64,000 nt of DNA from Azospirillum sp. TSA2s (GCF_004923315.1 NZ_CP039650.1:1377501-1441500), one strand, 5' to 3'; shown: positions 1 to 8,477, counted from the first letter of the stretch. Numbers and translations are program-made. The notes: generated from the letters alone by a model not told the origin.

Positions 1-474
1 CTCCAGGTCGCCCAGCTCGCGCAGGGTGGCGGCGAGGAAATGGTGCATTTCCGGCGCTTCGGGACGGAGGTCCAGCGCGGTGCGGAAGCAGTCCGCCGCC
101 TCGTCCAGCCGGCTCTGCGCCTTCAGCGCGTTGCCGAGGTTGCCGTGCAGTTCGGGCAGGCGCGGGTTGATGGCGAGGCCGGCGCGGAACGCCTCCTCCG
201 CCTCCGCCGGGCGGGCCTGCTGGAAGAGCAGGCTGCCGCGGCTGTTGTGGAAGGACGGGTCGTTGCCGTTCTCCGCGATGGCCTGGGCGAACAGGGCCAG
301 CGCGTTTTCCGGATGGTCGGTGTGGGCGGCGACCAGCCCCAGCAGATGCAGCGCCTGGGCATTGTGCGGATCCGTCGCCAGGATCGCCCGGCAGTCCTGT
401 TCCGCCCCCGCCAGATCGTTGCTGCGGAATCGCTTGGCCGCGTCGAGCAGGGTCGGGGCGGGGGTGTCGGTCAT
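1..474 (-). CDS. Tetratricopeptide repeat protein (N-terminal part, runs off the window)
   Basis: Reading the minus strand from the ATG at 474 gives an uninterrupted frame of 158 codons that leaves the window at base 1. It begins MTDTPAPTLLDAAKRF. The translation shows back-to-back 34-residue helical repeats with TPR-type positions, for example ALHLLGLVAAHTDHPENALALF, ELHGNLGNALKAQSRLDEA and a following DCFRTALDLRPEAPE. TPR proteins act as protein-binding scaffolds; proteins with this start are often N-terminal TPR modules fused to glycosyltransferase (SPINDLY-like) or sulfotransferase domains, but the C-terminus is outside the window, so the activity is unknown. It diverges from the deaminase-like gene at 653. 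Confidence 0.85.
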   Translation of the reverse strand, partial: MTDTPAPTLLDAAKRFRSNDLAGAEQDCRAILATDPHNAQALHLLGLVAAHTDHPENALALFAQAIAENGNDPSFHNSRGSLLFQQARPAEAEEAFRAGLAINPRLPELHGNLGNALKAQSRLDEAADCFRTALDLRPEAPEMHHFLAATLRELGDLE

Positions 475-652
475 CGCTGCGGCTCCAAAGACGGCGGGTA
501 CGGCGGGAACACGAAAAGATCGCCGCACCATACCGGGAATTGCCGCCCCGCTACAGCCTTTCGATCCGCATCCTTTCACCGGGCTCGGCCATTGCGCCTG
601 CGCGATTATCACTGCATTCATACCCGCAAAAGGAGAATAAGGAGTCGGGCGC

Positions 653-2254
653 ATGTCGGATACGGGAATGATCGGGCGCGTGAAGGGCGGCGTGACGGGC
701 GGCGTGATGGGGGCGCTGGCGGCGACGCTGCTGCTGGCGGGCTGCGCCACGGCGGAAATGGGCGGTGCCGGCGCCGGAGGGGGCGATGCCGCGGGATCGG
801 CGGCGGCGCGGCGGTTCGAGGCGGTGCGGACCAGCCCGCCGGAACTGCGCGCCTTCCTCTACCGCATGCCCAAGGGGGCGGACCTGCACAGCCACCTGAC
901 CGGTGCGGTCTATGCCGAGAGCTACATGCGGATGGCGGCGGATGCCGGGCTGTGCTTCGACGTCAAGGCCAACACGCTGGTGGCGCCGACGGCGCAGGCG
1001 CCCTGCGACGCCAAGGCCGGGCGGCCGGGCGCCGCGGCGGTGACCGCCGACAGCGTGCTGTATCCGGTGGCGCTGGACGCGCTGTCGACGCGCGACGCGC
1101 TGCCGGTCTCCGGCTACAGCCTGCATGACCAGTTCTTCGCCACCTTCGGACGGTTCCGTGCCGCCGCCAACGCGACCCCCACTTCCACCGGCGATCTGCT
1201 GGCCGAGGTGGTGGACCGCGCCGGCCGGCAGGGCGAACGCCATGTCGAACTGATGGTGTCCTTCGGCACCGGCCCGGCCGCCGCCATCGGCAAGGCGTTC
1301 GCCTGGACGCCGCAGGCGGCGGCCGACCTGTCGGGCACCGCCGACCGGCTGATCGCCGCCGGCCTGCCGGCGCTGGTCGCCCCGGCCCGGCAGGAGATCG
1401 ACGCCGCCGAGTCGCGGATGCGCTCCGTCCTGGGCTGCGGCACGCCGGCGGCGCGGCCGGGCTGTGCGGTGTCGGTGCGCTACCTCCAGCAGGTGGCGCG
1501 GACGCAAGGACCGGGGCCGGTCTTCGCCACCACCCTGTTCAACGCCCTGCTGGAAGAGCAGGAGCCGCGAATCGTCGGCCTGAACTTCGTGGCGCCGGAG
1601 GACAATCCGGTGGCGCTGGACGACTACGACCTGCACATGCGCATGGTGGCGGAGGCGGTACGGCGCCATCCCGGCACCAACGTCGCGCTGCATGCCGGCG
1701 AACTGACGCTGGGCCTCGTCCCGCCGGAGCGGCTGCGCGACCACATCCGCAAGGCGGTTGAGGTCGCACGCGCCAAGCGCATCGGCCATGGCGTCGACGT
1801 GATGTATGAGGACGATCCCCAGGGCCTGCTGCGGATGATGGCTGCGCGCAAGGTGGCGGTGGAGATCAACCTGACCAGCAACGACAAGATCCTGGGCGTC
1901 AGCGGCCGGAACCACCCGCTGCCGGTCTATCGCGCCGCAGGCGTGCCGGTGGTGCTGTCCACCGACGACGAGGGCGTGAGCAGGATCGACCTTACCAACG
2001 AGCTGCAGCGTGCGGTCGAGGAGTTCGGGCTGGGCTATGCCGATCTGGTCGGGCTGGCGCGCGCCAGCCTGGAGCACAGCTTCCTGCCCGGCGACAGCCT
2101 GTGGTCGGCCCCCGGCTGCACGCCGCCAATGGGCGAAGGGGTGCATGAGGACGCCTGCCGCGCGGTGACGGAGCGCAGCGAGAAGGCGCGGGTGCAATGG
2201 GGGCTGGAACAGGCGCTGGCGCGGTTCGACCGCGAGATGGCGGGGGTGCGGTAA
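653..2254 (+). CDS. Exported adenosine deaminase-like metallohydrolase (lipoprotein)
   Basis: A 533-residue member of the adenosine/AMP deaminase amidohydrolase family. The N-terminus is a lipoprotein signal with lipobox LLAG-C31, so the enzyme is probably anchored outside the cytoplasm, as in secreted ADGF-type deaminases. Metal-binding HxH is at residues 79-81 (PKGADLHSHLTGA). Further expected motifs are ALHAGE (H347, E350, the catalytic glutamate), RIGHGVD (H379), and STDDEG (D438, D439) near the C-terminal end of the barrel. A GGAG Shine-Dalgarno 8 bases upstream supports the ATG at 653. Substrate is inferred to be a purine nucleoside or related base; family membership is clear, exact specificity is not. 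Confidence 0.88.
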   Translation: MSDTGMIGRVKGGVTGGVMGALAATLLLAGCATAEMGGAGAGGGDAAGSAAARRFEAVRTSPPELRAFLYRMPKGADLHSHLTGAVYAESYMRMAADAGLCFDVKANTLVAPTAQAPCDAKAGRPGAAAVTADSVLYPVALDALSTRDALPVSGYSLHDQFFATFGRFRAAANATPTSTGDLLAEVVDRAGRQGERHVELMVSFGTGPAAAIGKAFAWTPQAAADLSGTADRLIAAGLPALVAPARQEIDAAESRMRSVLGCGTPAARPGCAVSVRYLQQVARTQGPGPVFATTLFNALLEEQEPRIVGLNFVAPEDNPVALDDYDLHMRMVAEAVRRHPGTNVALHAGELTLGLVPPERLRDHIRKAVEVARAKRIGHGVDVMYEDDPQGLLRMMAARKVAVEINLTSNDKILGVSGRNHPLPVYRAAGVPVVLSTDDEGVSRIDLTNELQRAVEEFGLGYADLVGLARASLEHSFLPGDSLWSAPGCTPPMGEGVHEDACRAVTERSEKARVQWGLEQALARFDREMAGVR

Positions 2255-2783
2255 CGCCCGGCCGGACGCCCGCCCGCGGCGATGGGAAGCGGCGGGCGGG
2301 TTGCGCGGGTTGGAACAGCGTGAAACAGACTCCGGCACCCTGTTCATCCGTTCAACGGAGCGGGCGACGGGGTGGAGCGCGGCGCTGTCGGCCGGCGCCA
2401 AGCCATTGGCGATGAACGGGATTTTCGTCGCCCACCTGTTGCCGGGCCGCCGTCGGAGCCCGGCGATGGCCCAACGGATGGAACAGCGGAGCGGCTGGGC
2501 GGTGTTGCAGCGCCGCTCGCCCGGCGGCCGGCAAGGCATGAGGTCACGGGGCCGTACGCCGATCCGGCAGTGAAACGGACAGGACGAAAAGCGGACGACA
2601 GGCCCCATGCGCGGCCTCCGGGATTGGATATAGGTGTATAGTCCTATCACGACGCATGGCTACGGACCAGCGCGGCCTGCGCAGTCCCGGCGGAGAGCCG
2701 TGGGTGACCGCCATCGCCGAGGGGCTGGGCCGTAATGCCGGGGCGATGAGGTTGCTCGGCATCAGCGATTGCCACAACGAGAT
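2255..2783. other. 529-bp gene-free stretch before the CRISPR array
   Basis: No gene with convincing codon pattern or homology is visible. A 45-codon open frame on the plus strand (2656-2793) ends with its TGA inside the first CRISPR repeat and has no recognisable family. A weak inverted repeat with arms ATAGG/CCTAT lies near 2630-2650. As the array is read towards this side, this stretch is the trailer (leader-distal) flank. Confidence 0.5.
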
Positions 2784-3943
2784 GTTTCAATGAGGCCGGG
2801 GCATTGCTGCTCCGGAATACGATGACCACGGGCCAGGACGGCTCGATGGGCACGCTTCACGCGCTTCAATGAGGCCGGAGCATTTCCGCTCCGGATTACC
2901 AGGGCTTGAGCCACATGGTCCACTGGGTCGCCGTGCTTCAATGAGGTCGGAGCATTTCCGCTCCGGATTACGTCGCCGCCCTGCTGTGCGTGCCCGTGAT
3001 GGAGGAACTGGCTTCAATGAGGCCGGAGCATTTCCGCTCCGGATTACGCCGCATCCACATGGTGCCCTACCTCGTCACCGTCCCGCTTCAATGAGGCCGA
3101 AGCATTTCTGCTCCGGATTACCAAGCGACCACCCGCAGGCCTTCGGGCCGGGCGTGGATGCTTCAATGAGGCTGGAGCATTTCTGCTCCGGATTACACCG
3201 CTATCCGGATCGACCACAGGGGCCGTCAGAGCGCTTCAATGAGGCCGGAGCATTTCTGCTCCGGATTACGTGGCAGAGGACCAGTGGACGGTCAGGGCCC
3301 AGTCCAGCTTCAATGAGGCCGGAGCATTTCTGCTCCGGATTACGATGCGGAATTGGTCTCGCATGACCCGGCGCCGGAAAGTGCTTCAATGAGGCCGGAG
3401 CATTTCTGCTCCGGATTACCGAGTTCAAGACCAAGCGGAAGGACGCCCTTCAGTAGCTTCAATGAGGCCGGAGCATTTCCGCTCCGGATTACCTGCTGTT
3501 CCTCGATCCCCCTACCCGCGCCACACCCTGCTTCAATGAGGCCGGAGCATTTCCGCTCCGGATTACGGGGCAAGGCGCCGCCGACACCGACGAAGGCCGA
3601 GGCGCTTCAATGAGGCCGGAGCATTTCCGCTCCGGATTACTTCCTGGGAGACATGGCCCATCTCAAGCTGGGCATGTTCTTGCTTCAATGAGGCCGGAGC
3701 ATTTCCGCTCCGGATTACAGGCACAGCGGCCGAAAGGACCGGTAGCCCTGATCCTCGCTTCAATGAGGCCGGAGCATTTCCGCTCCGGATTACTGTGGTC
3801 CGCTTTCGTCGCAGATTGGACGGCGCTTGCCCGGCTTCAATGAGGCCGGAGCATTTCCGCTCCGGATTACGATGAACTCAGCGACCGTGACCGCCGATTG
3901 TTGGCTGCTTCAATGAGGCCGGAGCATTTCCGCTCCGGATTAC
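2784..3943 (-). CRISPR. CRISPR array, leader-distal segment (16 repeats)
   Basis: Sixteen 37-bp repeats separated by spacers of 35-42 bp. On the plus strand each repeat begins GCTTCAATGA and ends CTCCGGATTAC. Read on the minus strand, the repeat forms a perfect 7-bp hairpin (CCGGAGC, 6-nt loop, GCTCCGG) and ends in ATTGAAGC, like the ATTGAAA-type 3' ends of many repeats. The first repeat (2784-2820) is degenerate at several positions. Repeats at 3085, 3160, 3233, 3307 and 3383 share a C-to-T change in the loop, and those at 2935, 3085 and 3160 have a stem change. Degeneracy at this end plus uniform repeats at the other place the leader on the right and transcription on the minus strand. No cas gene lies in the window, so the subtype is undetermined. 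Confidence 0.97.
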
Positions 3944-3965
3944 GATCTGGCGGACGAGCGGCTTA

Positions 3966-3981
3966 GAGCACCTAACAAAAC
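3966..3981 (+). repeat. Left terminal inverted repeat of the IS5-family element
   Basis: Sequence GAGCACCTAACAAAAC. It matches the reverse complement of the right end at 14 of 16 positions and is preceded by the TTA target duplication. Confidence 0.9.
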
Positions 3982-4005
3982 GGCGTTTGGGCTGTTGAGA
4001 GGTGT

Positions 4006-4811
4006 ATGGCTTCCCCTCTTGTCTCCGACGCCCTTTGGGCGCTGATTGAACCGTTGCTCCCACCGGAGCCGCCCAAGCCGAAGGGCGGGCGGCCTCGGCT
4101 GGACAACCGCGCCGCTCTAACCGGTATCCTGTTCGTGTTGCGCTCGGGCATTCCCTGGGAACTGCTGCCGGTTGAGATGGGGTGTGGTTCGGGCATGACC
4201 TGTTGGCGCCGGCTGCACGAATGGCAGCAAGCCGGCGTCTGGGAGCGATTGCACCGCGTGCTGCTCGATCGGCTTGGCTACGCCAACGCCATCAACTGGG
4301 ATCGCGCGGCGGTGGACAGCGCCAGCGTTCCAGCAAAAAGGGGGGCGAGGAGACCGGGCCGAACCCGACGGACCGCGGCAAACCGGGCTCCAAGCGCCAC
4401 ATCCTCGTCGATGCCAATGGCATCCCCCTCGCCCTGAGGATTTCGCCGGCCAACCGGCATGACAGCAAGTTCCTGGAGGCGTTGGTCGATGCCGTGCCGG
4501 CAATCCGCCAATGTGCGGGCCGGCCACGGCGCCGACCGGCCAAGCTGCACGCCGACAAGGGCTACGACTTCGCCCACTGCCGGCAGGCGCTACGCCGGCG
4601 GGGGATCATTCCACGCATCGCCCGGCGTGGCATCGAGAGCAGTGAGCGCCTTGGCCGACACCGATGGGTGGTCGAGCGGACACTCGCTTGGTTTGCCCGG
4701 TTCCGCCGCATCGCCGTCCGCTATGAACGGCGCGCCGATATCTTCACCGCCTTCCACCATATCGCCGCCAGCCTCATCTGCTGGCGATTCGTCCAGAGAT
4801 GGTTCTGTTAG
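4006..4811 (+). CDS. IS5-family transposase (two frames joined by -1 frameshift)
   Basis: DDE transposase that cuts and joins the ends of the surrounding element. The first frame starts at the ATG at 4006 and contains the DUF4096-like N-terminal domain ([28 protein letters not shown]). At 4335-4341 lies a slippery A-AAA-AGG run; moving back one base enters the second frame, which continues to the TAG at 4809-4811. The fused product is about 268 residues, normal for this group. Catalytic residues are D104 (AVDSAS), D184 (ADKGYD) and E224 (VVERTLAWF). Without slippage the first frame ends at 4437 as a truncated protein. Frameshifting is known for IS427-group elements; here it is inferred from the slippery site. 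Confidence 0.92.
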
Positions 4812-4817
4812 GCGCTC
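4802..4817 (-). repeat. Right terminal inverted repeat of the IS5-family element
   Basis: Read on the minus strand it is GAGCGCCTAACAGAAC, the partner of the left end. The transposase stop codon lies inside it. TTA of the target duplication follows at 4818-4820. Confidence 0.9.
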
Positions 4818-4835
4818 TTAGGGCCGATACGCTGG

Positions 4836-5401
4836 GCTTCAATGAGGCCGGAGCATTTCCGCTCCGGATTACGTTCTAGGGTCGGACGAGCAAATTCTCG
4901 GCATGCTGGCTTCAATGAGGCCGGAGCATTTCCGCTCCGGATTACGCGGAGAACGAAATCCGCGACAGGAACCTGAAGGGACAGGACGCCGCTTCAATGA
5001 GGCCGGAGCATTTCCGCTCCGGATTACGCTCGCGCTCCAGGCGGAAACCCTGACCGTCGTCGGTGACGCTTCAATGAGGCCGGAGCATTTCCGCTCCGGA
5101 TTACTGCGCCGGCCCTGGATCGTCACCAACCCGCCCTACTCGCTTCAATGAGGCCGGAGCATTTCCGCTCCGGATTACGGGCTGGGATGATGTACCGCAC
5201 CTCGATGCGGACACGCTTCAATGAGGCCGGAGCATTTCCGCTCCGGATTACGCTGCTCTTCGTCACCATGGAGAATGAGGACTTCCAGCTTCAATGAGGC
5301 CGGAGCATTTCCGCTCCGGATTACACCTCAGCGTCCAGCACTCGCTGTTCGTGCAGGAATACCTGCTTCAATGAGGCCGGAGCATTTCCGCTCCGGATTA
5401 C
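4836..5401 (-). CRISPR. CRISPR array, leader-proximal segment (8 repeats)
   Basis: Eight identical 37-bp repeats and seven intact spacers of 36-45 bp, the continuation of the array to the left of the insertion sequence. The complete array has 24 repeats and 23 spacers. All repeats here are the consensus form, as expected for the newest part next to the leader at 5402. The spacer at 5105-5141 translates on the plus strand to RPWIVTNPPY, containing the NPPY catalytic motif of N6-adenine DNA methyltransferases, which suggests it came from a phage or plasmid methylase gene. Confidence 0.97.
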
Positions 5402-5560
5402 TGCCTTGCCCTCAAACCGTTCAAAGTCCACAGCGATTCGCCCTGGAATCGAGCGGTGAGGGACTCTGTCGGCTCGGTCAGGTCCTTGGGTCCGTTTTCG
5501 TTCTGAACGATGTCAAAGAACCCAGGAAAAACAACGACTCCGCCCTTGCGAGCGGTGACG
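5402..5560 (-). promoter_or_regulatory. Probable CRISPR leader
   Basis: Non-coding DNA directly beside the uniform, leader-side end of the array. On the minus strand it contains a T-rich run (TTGTTTTTCC near 5525-5537) and GGTTCTTTGACATC (about 5509-5522), with a TTGACA that could be a -35 box; no good -10 is seen at the usual distance. Assignment rests on array polarity more than on the motif. The rest of the gap to 5672 shows no gene. Confidence 0.6.
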
Positions 5561-5672
5561 GGGGTTTCGCCTGTGCCGGACCGCTCGCGGTGGCGGGGCG
5601 GCGGTGGGAAGGATAGCATGGGGTGGGGGGCAATGCCATCGCAGGGGGCTGGCCGCCCTCTCCCGACCCCCC

Positions 5673-6374
5673 TTACCCCTCCTCCGTATTCTCCCAGCCC
5701 CAGCGGGTCCAGGCGCCGTCGAGGAAGGCGGTCGGGCGGGGGGCGGCGGGGAGGCCGGGGCAGGACAGCAGGGACGGCGCGATGCGGCCGGCGCCGCGGG
5801 TCCACCACAGGCTGGCATCCGCGGGCAAGGGGCCGGACAGGCGGCCGAGAAGGGCGCGGGTGGCGGCGCCGACGCGCTCCGGCTCGGGACGGCCGAGGAT
5901 GGCGAGGCGGGCCGGCAGGCCTTCGACATCGGCACCGGCGCGGCAGGCGTCGGCGGCCAGCGACTCGGCACGGGCCAGCCAGGGGGCACAGGCGGCGGGG
6001 GCGTCGGCGATGTCGAAGCCGGCAGGCAGTCCGGCGGCGATGGTGAAGGGATAGGGGCGGCCGACGCGGTCGGCGCTGGACATCCACACGCCGATCAGCG
6101 GGGTGGCGCCGCACAGGCCGGCCGCCAGGGCGAAGCGCCAGACCGGGGCCTGGGCGAACAGCGACTCCCATTCGGCGCCGAGCTGGCTGGCGGCCTCGCC
6201 CAACGCCGCCGACAGCCAGCCGTCCCACGGGCCGAGCACGGCGGGCGGCAGGCCGTGGCCGACGAAATCGCCGCGCGCCGGGACCTTGCCGTGGAAGCCC
6301 ATCACCGGATCGGCGCCCATCCCAACGCCCGGCCCGGCGGCAAGGCCGCGCGGCGTGCCGAAGGATCCCATCAT
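5673..6374 (-). CDS. tagF: Type VI secretion-associated protein TagF (ImpM)
   Basis: 233 residues if the first of two adjacent ATG codons at 6374 is used. The core reads MGFHGKVPARGDFVG, typical of TagF/ImpM (DUF2094), followed by conserved WLSAALGEAASQLG, RFALAAGLCG, PLIGVWMSSADRVGR and a C-terminal ASLWWT segment. In Pseudomonas TagF represses T6SS assembly at the post-translational level. Its start overlaps the stop of tssM by 4 bases (ATGA), so the two are translationally coupled. A later ATG at the MGFHG motif would drop about 20 unconserved residues. Family call is secure; whether it still regulates a working apparatus is unknown. Confidence 0.88.
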   Translation of the reverse strand: MMGSFGTPRGLAAGPGVGMGADPVMGFHGKVPARGDFVGHGLPPAVLGPWDGWLSAALGEAASQLGAEWESLFAQAPVWRFALAAGLCGATPLIGVWMSSADRVGRPYPFTIAAGLPAGFDIADAPAACAPWLARAESLAADACRAGADVEGLPARLAILGRPEPERVGAATRALLGRLSGPLPADASLWWTRGAGRIAPSLLSCPGLPAAPRPTAFLDGAWTRWGWENTEEG

Positions 6375-8467
6375 GGCAGGGCGGCCCGGCTGGCCGGGGT
6401 CGGTTGTGGAAGTGGCTGGGGCGTCGATTCGGCCAGCACCTCGCGCACGCGGGCGACCAGGGCCTCGTCGGGCGGGACCGGGGCGAAGCCGACGGCGAAC
6501 AGGGCGGCCAGATGGTCGCCGAGGGCGCGTCGTGCCGCCTCGTTGGCCGGGCCGGGAAGCGTGCGCTGCCAGTCGAGCGCCAGCCATTCCGCCAGCGCGC
6601 CGGCATCCATCGGTTCGGCCCCGCCGACCATGTGCCCAGTGATCATGTGATACAGGCGCAGGGTCCGGCGCAGCTGGTCGGGCAAGGCCCAGTCGGCGCG
6701 CAGCCGCTCCTCCAGCCTGAGGGCGATGCGGGCGAGGAACTGGCTGCGCAGGGCGCGGCTGTAGGCCTCCCGCGCCGGGACGGCGATGCGGGCGCCCTGG
6801 TAGAGGCCGCCGGCCAGCGCCGGATCGGCCCAATTCTGCGCCTCGTCGAAGGCGTGCGGCAGGGCGCGCAGGGCGTCCAGCGCCGGCAGGATCGCCGCCG
6901 GGTCGGCATCGTCCACCCGCGTCAACGCGCGCGGCGGCGTGTCGAGCGGGCGCAGCGCCGCCTCCACCACCGCGGCGCCGGCATCGGCGCGCTCCAGCAG
7001 GGCGGCGTTGCCCCGCGCGCTGACCAGCCACCAGCCGCCGAGCGCCGCGCCCAGCAGCAGGGCTGCGGCGGCGGACAGGGCGTTGCGGCGGCGGCGGGTG
7101 CGCTCCAGCACGCGGTCGACCTGGGCGAGGTTGGCTTCCGGAAAGACGATGTCGGGCAGCAGCCGGTCGAGGAAATAGGTGGAGGCCGGGCCGTCGGCCT
7201 CCGGCTCCAGCAGGCCGAGCGGGCCGCCGGTCTGGGTGGCGCTGGTCAGGTAGAGCCCGCGCAGGCGCGGCGTCTCCTCGCCCTGTTCGGAGCCGAAGAC
7301 GGTGTCGACGATGTCGGCCAGCGCCGGCTCCAGCTCCGCCACCCGCATCGGCAGGGTGAAGGCGTCGCTGCGGCGGCGGATGTCGGGTTCCTGGTGCAGC
7401 CGGTCGAGCAGCCGCTCGTCCAGCCGCCGCACCAGACCGGCATAGAGGTCGCGGAAGAGCGGCAGCGGGCTGGCGCTTTCCGGTTCTGCGGCCGGCAGGG
7501 TCAGGCCCCAGATCTGGCTGCGCGCCTCGCGGTCAAGCGGATCGAAGAAGGTGGCGAAGCCGTCCAGCAGGTCGGCCTTGGTCAGCAGCAGATAGACCGG
7601 CAGGCGGACGCCCAGCTGCACCCGCAGCTCGTTCAGGCGCTGGCGGATCAGGATGGCGTGGTTGCGCCGCTCGGCATCGGTCCAGCCGGTCAGCTCGGGG
7701 ATGCTGACGGTCAGCAGGACGCCGTTGGCGGGCTGGCGCGGGCGATGCTCCTTCAACAGGTCGAGCAGGCCGGACCACACCCGGCCGTCGACCGCGCGTC
7801 GGCTGTCCTGGGTGGTGTAGCGGCCGGCGGTGTCGATCAGCACGGCGCGGTCGGTGAACCACCAGTCGCAGTTGCGGGTGCCGGCCAGACCGGCCAGCGG
7901 CCCGGTAACGGTGCCGTTGAGCAGCGGGGTGGCGAGGCCGGTGTTGGCCAGCGCCGTCGTCTTGCCCGAACCGGGGGCGCCGATCACCAGATACCATGGC
8001 AGCTGGTAGAGATAGCGCCCGCCCCGCCGCTTGCGCAGCTGGGCCAGCACGGCGTCGAGGCGCTTGCGCACCGTGCCGATCTCCTCCAGCGAGGCCTTCA
8101 GTTCGGGATCGCGGCCGGCGGCCAGCGCCTCCAGCAGGCGGGCGTTGGCGGCGCGCTCGCGGCCGTCGATGCGGCGGTTGACGGCGATCCACACCGCCAG
8201 CGCCAGCAGCAGCGGCAGCAGACGGACGCTCCAGTCGGCCTGGATGGTCGGCAGCAGGTGGGGGGCGGCGGATGCGGCCAGACGCGGCAGCAGCAGCCAG
8301 CCGGCCAGCCCCAGCGCCAGCGCGCCCGCCAGCGAGGTCGCCCAGCGGGCGCGGGCGGAGCGGTGGGGCGAGGGCGTGGCGGCGGGCTTGCGGCGCCTGC
8401 CGGTCTTCTTCGCCACAACCTTCTTCGCCGGAGTGGCGCCAGCCTTCTTGGGATGGGGATCGGCCAT
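6371..8467 (-). CDS. tssM: Type VI secretion membrane protein TssM (IcmF/ImpL), short form
   Basis: Inner-membrane component of the T6SS membrane complex. The 698 residues contain two N-terminal membrane segments (about 43-61 and 82-97), a cytoplasmic GTPase-like domain with Walker A GAPGSGKT at 163-170, DTAGR at 212-216 and LLTKADL at 294-300, and a third membrane segment at 462-483. Only about 215 residues follow, ending in a proline-rich tail. TssM proteins are usually 1,100-1,200 residues with a large periplasmic C-terminal region that contacts TssJ and the tail; most of it is missing. The next gene overlaps the stop by ATGA, so the end looks natural rather than a simple break. A basic, lysine-rich stretch precedes the first membrane segment. 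Confidence 0.9.
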   Translation of the reverse strand: MADPHPKKAGATPAKKVVAKKTGRRRKPAATPSPHRSARARWATSLAGALALGLAGWLLLPRLAASAAPHLLPTIQADWSVRLLPLLLALAVWIAVNRRIDGRERAANARLLEALAAGRDPELKASLEEIGTVRKRLDAVLAQLRKRRGGRYLYQLPWYLVIGAPGSGKTTALANTGLATPLLNGTVTGPLAGLAGTRNCDWWFTDRAVLIDTAGRYTTQDSRRAVDGRVWSGLLDLLKEHRPRQPANGVLLTVSIPELTGWTDAERRNHAILIRQRLNELRVQLGVRLPVYLLLTKADLLDGFATFFDPLDREARSQIWGLTLPAAEPESASPLPLFRDLYAGLVRRLDERLLDRLHQEPDIRRRSDAFTLPMRVAELEPALADIVDTVFGSEQGEETPRLRGLYLTSATQTGGPLGLLEPEADGPASTYFLDRLLPDIVFPEANLAQVDRVLERTRRRRNALSAAAALLLGAALGGWWLVSARGNAALLERADAGAAVVEAALRPLDTPPRALTRVDDADPAAILPALDALRALPHAFDEAQNWADPALAGGLYQGARIAVPAREAYSRALRSQFLARIALRLEERLRADWALPDQLRRTLRLYHMITGHMVGGAEPMDAGALAEWLALDWQRTLPGPANEAARRALGDHLAALFAVGFAPVPPDEALVARVREVLAESTPQPLPQPTPASRAALP

Positions 8468-8477
8468 GGCGGGCGCC

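Larger units (their letters stand above)
3966..4817 (+). mobile_element. IS5-family insertion sequence inserted in a CRISPR spacer
   Basis: An 852-bp element bounded by 16-bp imperfect inverted repeats (14/16 matches) and flanked by a 3-bp direct repeat TTA (3963-3965 and 4818-4820). The TNA-type target duplication and split transposase frame fit the IS1031/IS427-like groups of the IS5 family. Removing the element and one TTA joins 22 and 15 bp into a 37-bp spacer, a length within the range of its neighbours, so insertion was simple and no flanking DNA was lost. The transposase runs opposite to the inferred direction of array transcription. Intact ends and flanking TTA suggest a recent event. 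Confidence 0.95.

Noticed and set aside
551-2650. 699-codon minus-strand frame
   Set aside because: It lies antisense to the deaminase-like gene, is arginine/histidine-rich and lacks any family signature; a shadow of GC-rich coding DNA.
3944-3965. 4-bp CTTA target duplication
   Set aside because: The C on the right side belongs to the IS end (GCTC); only TTA is duplicated outside both inverted repeats.
2821-5364. Idea that all spacers are sense-oriented on the plus strand, which would fit RNA targeting
   Set aside because: Many plus-strand frames look protein-like, but comparing third-position GC on both strands gave mixed results: spacer 5179-5214 reads better on the minus strand (VRIEVRYIIPA) and several others tie. 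The bias is not supported.
2869-5400. Open frames with repeated RPEHFRSGL or FNEAGAFPLRIT peptides
   Set aside because: They are translations of the CRISPR repeats in different frames, not proteins.
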